Source: Tamarix chinensis (lineage: Eukaryota; Streptophyta; Magnoliopsida; Caryophyllales; Tamaricaceae). Taken from it: 64,000 bases of DNA. Position numbers and translations under genes: made by a program. Positions 47,452 to 60,833 of this stretch are shown in pieces. Location of the stretch: contig CM060171.1 in NCBI GenBank assembly GCA_030549775.1, positions 3,154,001 to 3,218,000 of the forward strand. The letters are read 5' to 3'. The notes below the pieces were generated by a model, which saw only the letters and a program-made list of their open reading frames with translations, ran no database searches and was not told the origin of the DNA. The stretch's first letter is position 1. Every line of letters starts with the position of its first letter.

Positions 47452-50400
47452 TTATAGTTTGGCCAGTTCATAGATGCTAATTGGGGTACAGTCGGTGGCA
47501 TCTGGGCTGTAACTTTTGTGTGCTATAATGGCATTAGCAGCTTGGGTTGGGTGGAAAGCATCCCAGAAGACGTACTGGTTTCTAGTTGCACATGGTGCTT
47601 GCAGAGGAAGGCAAGTCACTGTCCCACCATTTTTTCCATTTCCGCAGCAGGCTTTATTTGCTACCTTGAATCCTGTTACAGTGGTGAGAAATAAGATATT
47701 ACTGAGGAAGCCTTGCGATTTCAAAATATTTGTTAACTCGTGATGGTTGATAATACTGGTACTAACCATATTCAGCAGGGTTGTTGATGATATCTAAGAA
47801 GCGATCATAAATGTTCTGATAAACAAAGGACGAGCCTGGGAGGTTGGAGCTGATAGTTGTGCTGAGACGCCTGACGCGGCTGTTGAACAAAGAGACCAAA
47901 TTGTTGACTTCTGGGATGCAAGTGTCTCTGCGTGCCATTGATAATAAACTGGGTATGCATCCAAGTGGACCTGATCCAACCAGCACTATTTTCCTTGCTC
48001 CCAATTTGTATAATCTCTGGAGAGCCCATCGAGTTAATTATCCAACTAAATAGAGATGTTACAGATATATTCCACTATAATAGAAACAAATTGGCCAAAT
48101 GCTTTGGCTGAAGTCAAGGTTCTGCTTCCAGGTTGATGTTAGCTGGAAGGGCCATATTATTTTAGATGAAGTTGAATATGTAGGCTACTTCAAGCTTATT
48201 CTCTGAGGCTAAATGAGCCAACATAATCCTACCTCTGACCATGTTATGCAGATAATCCTTAGCTCATGTTGCTAGAGTACGCATGGAAATCCATTCAAGT
48301 TCTAGCTCTGAATCACTGATAATAGTTTTAGGGGCTAGTAAGCCTATGCCTAGCAATAAAACCATGGTTGCGACTGCAATCGTGGTATCATAGTATAGAA
48401 AAAGATATTTTATATGTCGTGGTTGCGACGGTATAATTTTTACTCTTATTTTTCATGACAATTATAGGCAAAAATCGGCAAATATTGGTTAATAACCGCT
48501 ATATTGGTCGCAAATTGTCAATTTTGTGTCATGACAAACCTAAACATATCAGTTGATAATGCATATTGGGCTCGATATTTTATTCCATGGCCTATGTGCA
48601 TGCTCATGAAGCATAGCAAATGGCATATCACATTAATTTTTAGTTTGTTTCTATTCTTTGGATGCTCAAATCTGCACTAGATTATGGTAATGAATTGTCG
48701 TCATTCCTCATCGATTTTTCTCTCTTTCTCTCTCTTCGGGCTTTACAGTGGATAAGAACGGGCTTATTGGAAACATTAAATACACTGGCTAGGCAATTTA
48801 CTACATGCTATTCCTTTCAGGCTACTCCGAAAAAGGACCCCTAAGATGATGCCGAGGTATGTCTTTTGTCGCTTGCATACCTTTTCTTTTTTCAAAGAGT
48901 TTATTGGTGGTCCTGTATTTGATCATCCATCGAAGCACCTGGTGGGGCTCGCTGTGCGTTGAATGGAAACATATATTTGGATTTATTACTTATTACATAT
49001 CTTGTGGGACACTTCTTTGAGCATTGATTGCTTATGAGATATTATGACACTACATATGTTAGTCTTATGAGATTGTTGGTTTGATACTAGTCTATACTTA
49101 GGGCCTGAGAATTTCCTTGCCTTATTTTATGACATCATATTTCAAATAATAATATGAACTAAAATAATAATAATAAACATACTTTTTCTTTTTTTAGGGT
49201 CAGACTAGTTCAGCAAAATTGGATGTTTCAACTAATCCGAGGCTGGATCTACAGTTTATGCTATATCTAACCAACTTTGCCTCCATAAAATTGTTGATAT
49301 ATAGACAACAATAGGTAATTCGGGATATTAAGAAAAATGACGATTTACCGTTAACTGGTCAGAGAATGTATTGACAAGAAGATCTGCATAGGCTTCACCA
49401 CTGTAGATTTTGCTGCTGTCATATTGTGCAGGCATGAGATAATTGTTGATATAGTCATTTCCTCCAATGTTGATTAGAAATATGGATTTGGCAAGGTACT
49501 CAGCTAACTGATCCTGATTCTCGAATAGTGGCGGTAGTTGCAATGTGGCTGTTGTTGCAAATTGCTGTATCTGCCCATTAAGTGATGTACGTTGTCCCTG
49601 GGGTACAAGAGGTTAAATTATTAGATTATAATAAAACCTAGATGAAAAATGCAAGATTTGTTTGCTGCAGCATCACCAGCCCTAATCTTTTTCCTCCAGT
49701 TAGATTGCTTCCTTATCTTCAACCAATACCTTACCTGATCTGGAGCAAAAGATAAGCTCCAGCTGATCCTGGGTGAAGAACCGAACTCTGGGATTGGGAG
49801 TACAGAGAGTCCCCAGATTCTTGTCTTGAAAAAGTAACTAGAGTTGACGAATGTCTTTTTCCCGTTTTATGCAAGTACTAGTAATGTAGTAGCAAAATTT
49901 GACCATGTCCTTTTCCGTTTGCCCTTTTTGTTTTTCCTTTGTACTTGTCCAAAAAATATGTGGGGACTTGAACTCAAAGAGTGCCAACTGCTTACTCAAA
50001 AGCTACTACTAGCTGGAAGGAGGAAAGCACTACTAATTTTTTATACCTAGACGTTCATGCCCAAAAAGAAAAATAAGAGCAGAGGGTGCATGAATGGCGG
50101 AACTTACAAAATGTCTGCCTGTCTCGTCGAGAATCCCTGCTGCAGCTGATGCATAGTTAACTCCTCTTAAGACATTCTTTCCCTTTGATGTAAGTGACAG
50201 ATATGGTGGAATGATAGGCAACCCAAGATAACGAGCTTTTCAAAGATTTCCATGAAGGAGAAAGCAAAACCAAAGCCAACAAGTCAGCAACACGAAGGTG
50301 AAAGAGAGAAGTAGATCCCTATCTTTGACGACGAGAATACTTTGTGCAAACTTACCTCCAAAATCAACGACGGTAAGACCGTTGCAGAACCGGCCAGTAG

Positions 50401-50608
50401 GGCCACCAACGTCGATCCCATAAGGGTAATAGTTAGCTCTGGCTGAAGTAAGCATGAAGTTATTATTTCCATTATCAATAAGGGAGTCACCAAAAATAAA
50501 CATGGCAGGTGTTAAAGGCTCATTATCTTGTTGAGCATTAGAGAGGATGAGTGGTAGAAGCAATATTTTGCAAAGAAGAAATGCAGTGTAGATGGTCATT
50601 CTGCCCAT
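47452..50608 (-). CDS. GDSL esterase/lipase, secreted (five exons)
   Basis: Exons on the minus strand: 50356-50608, 50108-50235, 49349-49597, 47767-48016 and 47452-47672. All introns are GT-AG (120, 510, 1332 and 94 bp) and the phases join to 366 codons. Residues 1-25 form a hydrophobic signal peptide. Block I has [14 protein letters not shown] with catalytic Ser42; block II has NYASAAAGI; block III has GGNDYINNY (Gly173, Asn174); block V has DAFHPT with catalytic Asp331 and His334. Length and all four family blocks fit the plant SGNH hydrolase family, extracellular ester hydrolases acting on lipids or cell-wall esters; the substrate cannot be predicted. A TATA box precedes it by about 100 bp. 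No damage is seen, so it looks functional. The unusually long third intron contains unclassified AT-rich sequence. Confidence 0.95.
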
Positions 50609-50705
50609 TTTTCTCTGCCTTAGCCCTGGGTCCTTGAAAGGGTTTTGGGGTATGTGTTTTTTTTTTCCGGTCGCTCAATTTGCTACCCCTCTGCATCTGC
50701 TGCTG

Positions 50706-50716
50706 GGTGTTTATAG
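50706..50716 (-). promoter_or_regulatory. TATA box of the GDSL gene
   Basis: The minus strand reads CTATAAACACC about 100 bp upstream of the start codon at 50608, leaving a 5' untranslated region of roughly 70 nt that includes a run of A residues. Confidence 0.6.
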
Positions 50717-50719
50717 TCG

Positions 50720-52849
50720 TAGTGGCTCATTATTACTACCCAAATTTACCATGTGACTTGGCTATTATTACTTTACCATATTTACCCTTTGTCTGACTTT
50801 GAGTGGAGTCTGATGATATTCTTGACACAATGGGCTTGATATATTTGGAATACTAATACCGTCTCGCTTAGGCCGGGCCTGAATCTGATATTATGATTTG
50901 CGTTTTTATGCCAAAGTGAAACTATTGTATTACGTCATTATTAATTGGGATTTTTTTTCCTATAATTTTTTGTTCCATACAGGGATGACGCTCCATTATA
51001 AGGTAAAAACCTTGATCCGTTATGGATATGTTGACCAAAATGCCACTTAATACATGCTAAAAATGATACTATTTACTAACAGTTTTTTTTAGTATTCCCC
51101 TCAGTTAAAATTTTCCACTCGTGATTCTGGGACTTCCCATGGTGGTAAGATCAATAGTATGGAATCAATGACGCTGAATTTCTAACCACTTAGGTACCAT
51201 AAGTTCTGGTTGGGAGTAATAAATTCTGGCATCAGACCCGGAAAGATATCAGAAGGGACAGGCAGGCAGTTGCACCCCCTCTGCATCGGTGAGTCTCCCT
51301 TTTTTTTTTTTTTTTTTGGTGACTCTTCTTTATTCTTCATCTTCTCCTATAATAATAATAATAATAATAATAAAATTTAGGTCATAAAACTATTGAGCCT
51401 TTTCCAGGATAGTTATGGTCCCCCTGCTTCTGGGCCTCTAGGCCCTCCACTTGTTTCAGTCCTAACTCATACAATGGGTCTTTATAGCACAAAATGCATC
51501 AGCTAGGGACATTGAATTGCAAATTATAATATAGTTTTTTTCCCTTTTCTGTTAATGTAGTTGAGAAATCTCTGAAGTAGCATTAACGTTGAAGAATGGC
51601 AAATTTTTTTGGTCGAAGAAAAAAGACTAATGAGAAAGAAGAAATTGACACATAAATTTCCATTTCTAGCAAAGGGAGGCATAACCATATGTTTTTTTAT
51701 AGGCGGGGACCGCACGGCGCACGGTATCATAACTTAGATTATTTTATTTCGCTTCATTTCAGTAGCATTCAACTATTCATCCACGAAAATAAATATAAAA
51801 ATCATTACTTCATTTCATTTTCAAAGTATAATATCAATACACCGGACTAGTTTCTTAGTTGTGGCCTTTTAACTGGATAAGATGATCCGCTCATGCATGT
51901 TGTCAATTTTGGACGCCAGATGGTGACCTGCAGATAAGCGAGTGTGCTTGAATGTTCACAACGTATTTGAAAAATGAACATAAAAGTTCTGGATATATAC
52001 ACCATGAATGATGCTATAAATGCACTATATTTACGACTGTAACATGTCTACTTCACGCCATATGTTTCCCCTTCTTCATGAGCGGCTCGCTGAGGGGAAG
52101 TACGTAAATAATTGGTTACGAGGGAAATCATGTAGTATAATTTATCTTTTTTATTATTTTCTTTTTAGTATTTTTCCTCATTTTTTATATATTTCATGCA
52201 AAGTTTGGAACATTTTGTAAGTAGAATTTTATTAGGTTTTGCCGAGCATTATCACAAGCTGCTTCTCTATTCTAGTAAGGATTTTGGAAGAATGGTTAAA
52301 ACATTGGATACTGAAATAGTGCAATCTGGCCCCTTCATCCATTCTTGCAACTATTTTTCTGATGAGTTGTACTAGCTGTGTTTGAAAAAATATATTAACC
52401 AAGTCTTTGATTTTTGAACTGCGTGTACCGTACGATCAGTGAAATGTATTAAATGTTCTGCCATTGGACAGTTAGCCCTGCACAGAAAAGGAGCAAATTG
52501 ATAACGGTAGATGGTGGTCTGTTCTTTTAATTTCCAAATACACAAGCTACTACGTAGTATATTTCTATTTAATAGGCAAACAATTGTAAGTGGTCAAATC
52601 TTGCTGATAGGTTTAACCCGCTCCTTGGTTCTTGGATTTGATCCTTATTTGATTTGCTACGTACATCAGTTCTTTCTTACAATGATAGCTAACTATACAA
52701 AACTATTCAACAACTAATAGATTATTACAGATGCTACCTCTTCAGGAGTTGGTTTACTCCTTAAACAAATGCTATAGTCTACAAGCATCCATAGGTTGGT
52801 TGCAGCTATAACCGGTCATCTTGTGATAAACACTTCGCCAACCTTCTAC
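50720..52849. other. Intergenic region, no gene
   Basis: Holds the distal promoter of the GDSL gene, a poly-T run of 19 (51300-51318), an AAT microsatellite (51349-51373) and otherwise unclassified AT-rich sequence. No coding region is supported. Confidence 0.5.
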
Positions 52850-53110
52850 CACCACCATGGCCTTATGGAATTGGCTTATACAAACATGTCTTAAAGATGC
52901 TCCATGACTTCTTCTAGGTGATTCCAATGTTATCACCTATAACCAAGAAAAATTATAAGGCATTGTTATCAATGTGATTGAATTTGTGAACAATTGCAAT
53001 TAGATAATCTCAATTTCACATGTCCTTTTTTTTTTTTACTTGGTGTTATAAATAAGGGTGAGGATAGAGTTCTTAGCAAATTGGATAAGGCTATGGGAAA
53101 TCAGGTAATT
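52850..53110 (+). pseudogene. L1-type LINE endonuclease fragment
   Basis: Broken frames read ALWNWLIQTCLKDAP, LLLGDSNVITYNQEK, VIEFVNNCN and, further on, phrases comparable to the KLDRALxN region. These correspond to the plant L1 endonuclease segment around PWLVVGDFNVI...EKxGG...F.DFI..C.L.DL. It is a short, heavily mutated relic, distinct in sequence from the LINE at 57992-62988. Confidence 0.5.
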
Positions 53111-53329
53111 GAGAAACCTTCATAATTATTTTTTGTGTGAGCTTAATTAAGACTAGTTTGTGATTATTTAATAATCACATTCATATCCAATACCCATACA
53201 AATGAACCCTTACCCATACTATTCATGTCAATTTGTGCTAATTCATTTATAAAACTATTAATTCACCAAACCAACCACTTCACCATGCATCAGTTATTAG
53301 AGGAGATACATAGTAAATTGAGGCTCTAA

Positions 53330-54400
53330 TAGCATTGGGGGTGGCTAGCTTGGGGTTCACGATAGGGTTAGTAAACATAGACGAGGTGGAAGTCGTGCAT
53401 ATAGTGCGGTGGCTAAAGTTTTAGGTTAGGATCTGTTAGGGTGTATATAAAGGTGGTGGAAGGTTGATAATTATCCGAGGAGAGTAGTACAGGGCTGATA
53501 AATGACATAAGGTTAGGAAAATAGTGGAGCCATTGCCATGGTTGGGACTCTGGATTAAGAGTGTAAACAGATCAATAAAGGATATGAGAGAGGAGATTAG
53601 TGTTGTAGCAAGTGCAATAGAGGTTGAGGAATCCTAGATCGTTGGCATGACCTTCTAGGGAGGATCCTTGATAGGGGGTTATTAGCAACTTATTTTCTTC
53701 TCATCTGGTATAGTTCTTTTATAAATTCTTGACTTCTTTGATACATATCCTTCATAATAGTTTGCATAACATTAAAACTGTACAATTTCTTCAAGTCCTT
53801 CATGAAAGTATTAAGATGATTGAGAATATCATTATGTTTGCCTTTATGGCACCATTAGGTTCACTTACCAATTTGTTATGATCTTAGTTATTGGATATAG
53901 TCACAATAGTAGATCTCATGGAAATAGATGAGTTCCATAGAGTTTAAGCTTAATTGAGTTCAATTAATAAAACATTCGAAGGAATTTGGGCTATGTTTAT
54001 GAGAACTAGAGAGCAGAGAGATGGAGGGAAGAACGATGGATGACAGAGGAAAGAAATATGGAATCAATTGTTGCTATTTCCTCCAACTAATGCTATTAAT
54101 GTTGTCTTAGCCTCTTATTTATAGTGGATTTTTACTCAAGGAGAAAACTTAGGTTTCTAGCAGACTTAGGGTATATTATGCCTTTTTATTTATGATACCT
54201 ATTTAACTATAGTACATAAATAATTTAATTAACTAAGACCTACTTAGATTAAATTAAAACCAAAGCCCATTACTTATGAATGGACCTAAATCATAATGTG
54301 AATGAATTTAGGCTTGACCGTAGTGGGATCTATGGTGGAAACGATCCACAAGCAAGGTCCTTAACATTACTCTTCCTTGAAAAAGAGTTAGTCTTCAAGC
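53330..54400 (-). repeat. Diverged direct repeat, copy 1 (about 1.05 kb)
   Basis: Shares ordered blocks with 55560-56590: GCTAAAGTTTTTAGGTTAGG, a purine-rich AGAGAGATGGAGGG-like patch, TCTAGCA...TAGGGTATA, TAATACCTATT, AATTAACTGAGACCTA and CCAAGGC. The plus-strand right edge reads as TG when complemented. It may be one LTR of a decayed minus-strand retrotransposon. Confidence 0.45.
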
Positions 54401-55559
54401 TCGTTGTGAGGAAAGGAGTTATGAACGTTGTAGTAGCTTGATCTAGAGGAGTCCATTCATTTTAAGCAACATTTTAAAATGGTGAGAAAGCAATCAAGCT
54501 AAGAGATGATAACAAATATCTAGGAAAGGGCACGATGATGTGTCAATTTGTGATCATATATTAGGCAACCCAGTAGGTGAGGTTTCCAGGACCAAGAAGT
54601 CCAAGCTAGTGTTATAGTATATGGTGGAGTGTCATCCGGCTTATAGGTACACTATTAGCAGATTTGAGAGCCTTTTCGGAGCATTCCCAATAGTTATTAG
54701 TTGCATTAATTTCCCTTCCATATGACCTAAACTAATGCTTGTATAGGGCATGCCCCGATAAGATCTAGAGCTTCTTTTCTACCACAAGATAGGTAAAGTC
54801 TAGATGGATAGGGCATGCCAACTTGCAACAAGTGGTCCCAAGATTAAACTAAATAAGATGAACTTTGCCTTGGTGTGGTAGTTGCTTAACCAAAACGGTT
54901 TTAAGGTCTTGAATAGATAACTTTTGGTATACGAGTGGCTAGGGAGGCTTGCCTGAAGTTGCTGAGGGTGATAGTGCAGAAGATGGATGTCATAGTGTCT
55001 TAGACTGTACCTTGAGATGGTAATAGGCTATGGTTGTGATAGTGGATGATTTAGGTAGTGTAGGAGGTATGCACAAGGATTTTTGGGTAGGTGTTAGGAT
55101 TTGTAAGAGTTATGGAGTGGTATGAAGGGTATTTGAAGGTATTTAGGGCTAGTAATTGTTGTGGCGGTGATTAGTGAGAGTTTATAGATGCTAAGTGAGT
55201 GAAGGATTAGGGGTCTTGTTAGTGGTGGGGCGTGCAATGGAAAAGGGGTTAGAGTTTTTTGGAGTTAATGTTTGGTGGCAAGAGGTGGGCGGCAAGAGCA
55301 TTACCAGGGGTTGGAGGCACAATTAACCTTAGGGTTGGTTCTTCAAAGATTGGTTAATAGTCCTAAGATATTGGTAACAGGTGACAAGGTAACAAGGGGT
55401 GCTTTTGCTGTGTTAGAAGGAACTATGGGGGTTTTTACACTAGGGTTTTAGGGAAATAGAGTTGTTGGAGGATGGGGTTTGTGGTATAAGACACTAGTAG
55501 CCTAGAAGGTGGGTTGTTGGAAGTTGACCTTGAGGATAAGGGCCTAATCAAGTATTGGT
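54401..55559. other. Sequence between the paired repeats
   Basis: No domain is recognisable. Phrases such as CCTTGAAAAAGAGTTAGTCTTCAAGCTC near 54380 resemble wording seen next to gag-pol regions of decayed Ty3/gypsy elements, but nothing can be translated convincingly. Confidence 0.3.
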
Positions 55560-56590
55560 GGGGTAGAGGAGGAGTATTTGGTGATCTCTATTGTGATAGC
55601 TAAAGTTTTTAGGTTAGGCTTTATAGGTTTTGGGTCTGATGGGGTGTACATGGTGGCGGTGGATGGATGACAATGAGTTGAGGAGAATAGTAGAGGCTTT
55701 ACTCCCATAGATAAAAGGTTAGATAAATAGTGAAGCCCTTACTCGTGCTAGGGGTAGTGCTGATAGATTAAATAAGGAAAGGGGAGTGATGGATGGTTCT
55801 TGTGGGAATGATAAGGTTTCAAGTAACTTGGCTAGTTGGTGTAACCTGCTAAGGAGGCTCATCGACAGTGGGTTGTTAGTGGCTGAATATCTTCGCATTT
55901 AACATGATTCTATATAAATTCTCACATTCTTTTGGAAGTTTCCCTTATAGTAGTTTGAATATCATTAAAATTGTCTAATTTCTGTAAGCTAATCATGAAA
56001 ATATTGAGGCTATTGATAACTTTTGTTCAAGATTCATTTACTACACCATCATACTTTGCTATCAGTTTGTTGAAATATTGGTTCCTAACTCTTTCGGCAA
56101 CAATAGTTCCTAATTAAATAGATGATTTCTAAGGATTTTAAGATTACTTTAGTTAAATTAATAGGGCATGTATGGAAAATGGGGCTAGAGTTTATTTGAA
56201 TCGAAGAGGAGAAAGAGGTGGAGGGTGATAGATGAGAAATGAGAGAGGTAGAGAATTAAGAAAAGATAACTCTTCCAACTTATGCTATTAATAAAATCTT
56301 TAACTTTTATCTAAAGTGAACACTAAGTTAGGTATCATGTTAGGGTTTCTAGCAAGGGTAGGGTATAACATGCTTTTTATTTATTAATTAATAATACCTA
56401 TTAATCTATGCTATGTAAGTTGTCCAATTAACTGAGACCTATTTAGAGTTAAATAAACCCAATACTTACTGCTTATTAATGAACTTAAATTATATTAGGA
56501 TTAAAATTGAGCTTAATCCTAATAGGTATGATGGTAAGCTTGTCCCACGACCAAGGCTCCAAACAATTTATAAAGGGAGAGAGATGGGAA
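55560..56590 (-). repeat. Diverged direct repeat, copy 2 (about 1.03 kb)
   Basis: Partner of 53330-54400, in the same orientation and about 2.2 kb to the right. The similarity is in ordered short blocks with many substitutions and small gaps, indicating great age. Confidence 0.45.
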
Positions 56591-57975
56591 TCAAGTTGGA
56601 ACATGGACAAAAAAACATAGCTCTTGAAATGCATATTTAAAGATTCTTTCTAATCACTTGGATATTGAAATTAAAAATTTAAATTTTTTTTACTCTATTT
56701 CTTCCAACAAAACAAGGAAGCAATCATATATTTTAAGAATAAATTTAGACTATTTTTTTAGAATATAATATATTATAATATGAAAACATAATTATTATAT
56801 TTGCATTTAAAAATATTTTTATAATATTATTTTTATGTTAATTAATAGATATTTATCTATATTATTAGTTAAAGTTTGTTTTTGAAAACCCAATCACTTT
56901 TTGAAAGATTTTTTCATTATTCAAAATTAAGTTATTTCGCTACCAAATTTTTGTATATAAAGATTTTTTTTAAAAAAGTTAAAACTTAATTTTTACTTTT
57001 ACTCTCATCATTTTTTTTTTCATTCTTTATGCATTAAATAATTTGCTATATTTTAAGGAAATATGTAAGTGACATTTTAAGGCTATATTTATTAATTATT
57101 AAAAAATATATAAATTGTTACAATAATTTTTTAAAAATATGGATGGAGTAATTGGGTTGGGGGTGTGTTAGTTAAGTCTATGCACGAATCACTTGAGCCG
57201 GTCTTATTCAATCTCTCAATTTGATGCAAGCTCTCATGGTATGCTTCAGGGACTATACACATTGCTTCTTTTCTTTAATAATTGTCTTCTCCTCGCTAAT
57301 ATGTTTAATATGATATCCATGCTTCACCAATTTGTAATTTAGAATGTAGTGAAAGGAAATGGAGAGAACATTATATTTGCTATTATAGTTAGAGATTATA
57401 TAGGTTATGTTTTTTTAAAAAAAAAAACAATATGCTCAATTAAAGATAAAATGAAACTATATATGCTAATTTTTTTTTATGTGTTTCAATTTTTATTTTT
57501 CTAAATTAAAGCAGTTCTAGTAAAAAGATAAAAAAAAATTAATTTTTCAATAATCACTTATCAAATTATCAATCAAATTAGTCAAAAGGAAATGATAATT
57601 TGATAATAATTTAATTATCAGCCATAGTCTTTTATTTATCAATTGTGATTTTTGTATATAATAAATGGGTTGTTTGTAATTGGAAACATTACATATTTAA
57701 ATATTACTATTTGGCTATAAAAAAAATCTCTTGATACAAATAGTTAAGAATTGTCTTTTTATATATAGTATAGATTGGAGTTTTATAATTATCAACTAAT
57801 ACTATGTATTCTGCACATTTGGGTATAGTAATAGTGTATACAATTAGATATATGTTGTTTTTACACATAGGATGCTTGGAGGTAAGGAATATTAGTATTT
57901 ATGCATAGTTATAATCCTTGTAATTTATTAAACTCTCTCTTTGATTAAACACAATTTATTTAGAAATAAATAATA
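56591..57975. other. Very AT-rich region without a gene
   Basis: Poly-A/T-rich sequence with no recognisable coding or repeat family. Nothing can be assigned. Confidence 0.5.
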
Positions 57976-57991
57976 ATACATAGTTATGTAT
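57976..57991. other. Target-site duplication of the LINE, left
   Basis: ATACATAGTTATGTAT, identical to 62989-63004. The site is itself a near-palindrome. Confidence 0.85.
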
Positions 57992-58049
57992 AAAAAGTCT
58001 TATTGCAAAAGTTTTCAAAAATTCTCTCTCATCGGAGGAATGAACGACC

Positions 58050-59010
58050 TTGTACCCCTTGGGTATACGCCAGTTCTCCATGGCACGCAAGAAGCTTTTG
58101 ATTGCTAATTGTTCCACTGATTCTATGAATTCTAAGAAAAGTGTGGATGAATCTGAGACAACATCTCCTCCCTTAATTTCGAAAACGAATGAATTAGAGA
58201 AGAAGGATAGGACAACAGAAGAGATGGTTTTTACAATTACCTTGCCGGAACAAGAAAATACTAAAAATGTCAAATCTGTGATGAAGGACGGCTTTGTTCT
58301 CTATACCATTGAGTAAATAAGAAAAGGAAGATTAGAGTTACAACACTATGGCGATAAGATATACTACCGATCTACCGAATACCACTTTCAAATCAAACAA
58401 AGATGATGAACCTACAATTTCTTGGAGAGATCACGTTGCATCTAATATATACCCGGATCAATGCTTGAACCTCTCTTATGTCCAAGCCTATATTGAGAAT
58501 GGTCAAGTTGCTATTAAAATGGAATAGAATGAGATAGACAAAGAAATTGATGAATGGAAGTATGCCCTGCTTGGATGTGTGTATGGGGACTCTCCTTCAT
58601 ACAATCAGATGTAGGGTTTTGTTAGATTTCATTGGAGTAGTGTTATTTCACCCAAGATTATGTGCTATGGAGATGGCTATTTTGTTTTCAAATTTGCAAA
58701 TGAAGAAGATTGGAATAGCATACTCTCCCACCATTGGATGTATTGCAACAAAGCACTCATCCTTAAAAGATGGCAGAGGAAAATGAAGTTCTTGCAAGAG
58801 GAACTTCAATTCGTCTCTTTATGGATCAAAATGCCCCATCTCCCTCTTGAATACTGGTCCTTGAGGTCTCTAAGTATGATATCAAGCTTAGTGGGCGAAC
58901 CCATATGTGCTGATGCAATCACCATAAGGAAGGAACATGTAACATTCCCTCAATTGTTAGTGTAAGTTGATACTAAAATACCTCTATGTGAGAGTATCAC
59001 CATTAAGGAT
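58050..59010 (+). pseudogene. LINE ORF1 with DUF4283 domain, broken
   Basis: Begins with an Lys/Ser/Thr-rich leader (58080-58316). The DUF4283 core lies in the frame 58660-58965: GDGYFVFKFANEEDW, HHWMYCNKALILKRW, VSLWIKMPHLPLEYWS and GEPICADAIT match the plant LINE ORF1 pattern (FVFRF...W, PLILKPW, VWVQLPGLPLEYW, GKPLCAD). A degenerate CCHC knuckle-like stretch follows near 59060-59110. The product would bind element RNA. Confidence 0.75.
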
Positions 59011-59527
59011 CCTAATGGCACATTGTTCCAGTAGAAAGTGGATTTTGAGTGGAAGCTTGAGTACTATCAATCTTGTGCCACTTCAACCCATGATGGACTT
59101 CATTGTCCTAGAAATAGGAAGTCTACCATTATACCTGATCAGAAGAGACGGGAATGGACAGTGGTCAAGGATAGAAGACATAATGATGCTCCTAAGTTTC
59201 TTACCAAATAGAACTCTGAAGTTACAGACAACCTAGTTACTAGCACAACCAAGCATATAGAATTTCATCTTCAAGATAAGCAGACCTACTTAGCTGCTAC
59301 TAAGGATAACACCAAACATGCTAACACATCAAGAAACAGTCAAGGCGATCTAGTGCAGATCTAGAACCTGAAGCTATCTAATAGAAACTATGCCCTTAGA
59401 TCTAGCTTATAGAATTCCCAAAAATGATTAGATATAGTCAATGCATTCCAAATGCTGCAGTAGGAAGATAAGGACTAGGAGGGGCAAGAGGAAGAGTAGA
59501 GGTAACTTACCTTTGACCTAGGTGAAA

Positions 59528-60290
59528 CATGCTAGTGACATTAAATGTTAGAGGAATAAATGATTAGTCTAAACAAAATTCAATAAAGGAATGTATCATA
59601 AGAAGGGGACAGAGATTTATTAGATTGTTGCAATTGCAAACTAGATTAAAATAAGGTAAAGCTAACAAAGTAAGACAAAACATAGTTGGGCATTGGAATA
59701 GTCTTAATAAATATACCTATCACTATAATGGTCGAATATAGATTTTGTGGGTTCCTTTATACTGGAAGATTTAGATCTTACAAGCATGTGATCAATGTAT
59801 TCTTTATGATGCTCATATTCTTACAGATGGGAAACAATTCACAATGGGCTTTGTTTATGCTTTAAGCACTATAGAGGCTAGGAAATCTCTATGGACTTGG
59901 CTAATGAAAGTGCTTATAAAGGTCTCTTCTCCTCTATTGCTTGTGGGGGATTTCAATGTTGTACTGAAGGTAGCTGAGAAGAGTGGAGGAAGCATCCCTT
60001 GTCAAGGAGAAATGGCTGAATTTTATCAAGTGGTGAACTCTCTAGGTCTTGTGGATCTCAAAGGATTTGGCTCTTTCTTAGCATGGTGTAATAAAAGAAC
60101 AAATACAAAGGCAGTGGCATGTAAATAGGATCGAGCAATGGTTAATGTAGGATGGCTCAAAGCCTTCACTCGATCTTATGTTGAGTTCTTACCATCTTTT
60201 ATTTCTAATCATTGCCTTATAAGTGTCCATTTAGGTGACTATAAACCTGTTAAGAAACCTTTCAGATTCAATAACTTCTAGGTGAATGAT
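59528..60290 (+). pseudogene. LINE endonuclease domain, broken
   Basis: Starts with LVTLNVRGIND (family SWNVRGLND) and continues to the frame 59844-60128, with MGFVYALSTIEARKSLW, PLLLVGDFNVVL (catalytic GDFN), EKSGG and LGLVDLKGFGSFLAWCN. This APE-type nuclease nicks the target for priming. Stops include one at a position where Trp is expected (RI-stop-ILWVP, about 59735). Confidence 0.75.
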
Positions 60291-60833
60291 GAAAAGTTCT
60301 TAAATATTCTCAGTGAACACTAGAAAAACTAGACCTACAAGAATCAACTTCTAGCCATTATGAAGAATCTGCAGCAACTCAAGATGATTAAATCCCTTAT
60401 TTAGGCCAAATATGGGTCACTTGGGAGTAAGGTGGAACAAGCAAGGGATAATATGCACAAAAATTAGATTGCATACCCGTAGGATGTGTCTCACACAACA
60501 CAAAGACATAAAACTCGAGAATATGAAAGAACATTTATCATAGACTAAACCACTATGAGGTATTGTTTCTGAAACATAAGGTAAATATCCATTGGATGAA
60601 TGTAGGGGGCCCATATAACAAAATTTTATATACCTATGTTAAGAGCCATCAATACAGGAATGCCATATCCAAACTAGAGTTGGATAATGGACACATAATG
60701 ACTAATAATGAAGCTATTGGGTAGGCTTTCCTTACCTTTTATAAATAATTACTAGGCAATAAAGGGGAATTCATTGGATGTATTGAAAATCAAGTGATGT
60801 CCCAAGGTCCTTGACTGTTAGAAGATCATCAAC

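Noticed and set aside
48340..48560. Possible MITE in intron 3 of the GDSL gene (TGGTTGCGACTG and TGGTTGCGACGG words)
   Set aside because: The words recur only twice in the same orientation, and I could find neither terminal inverted repeats nor a target duplication.
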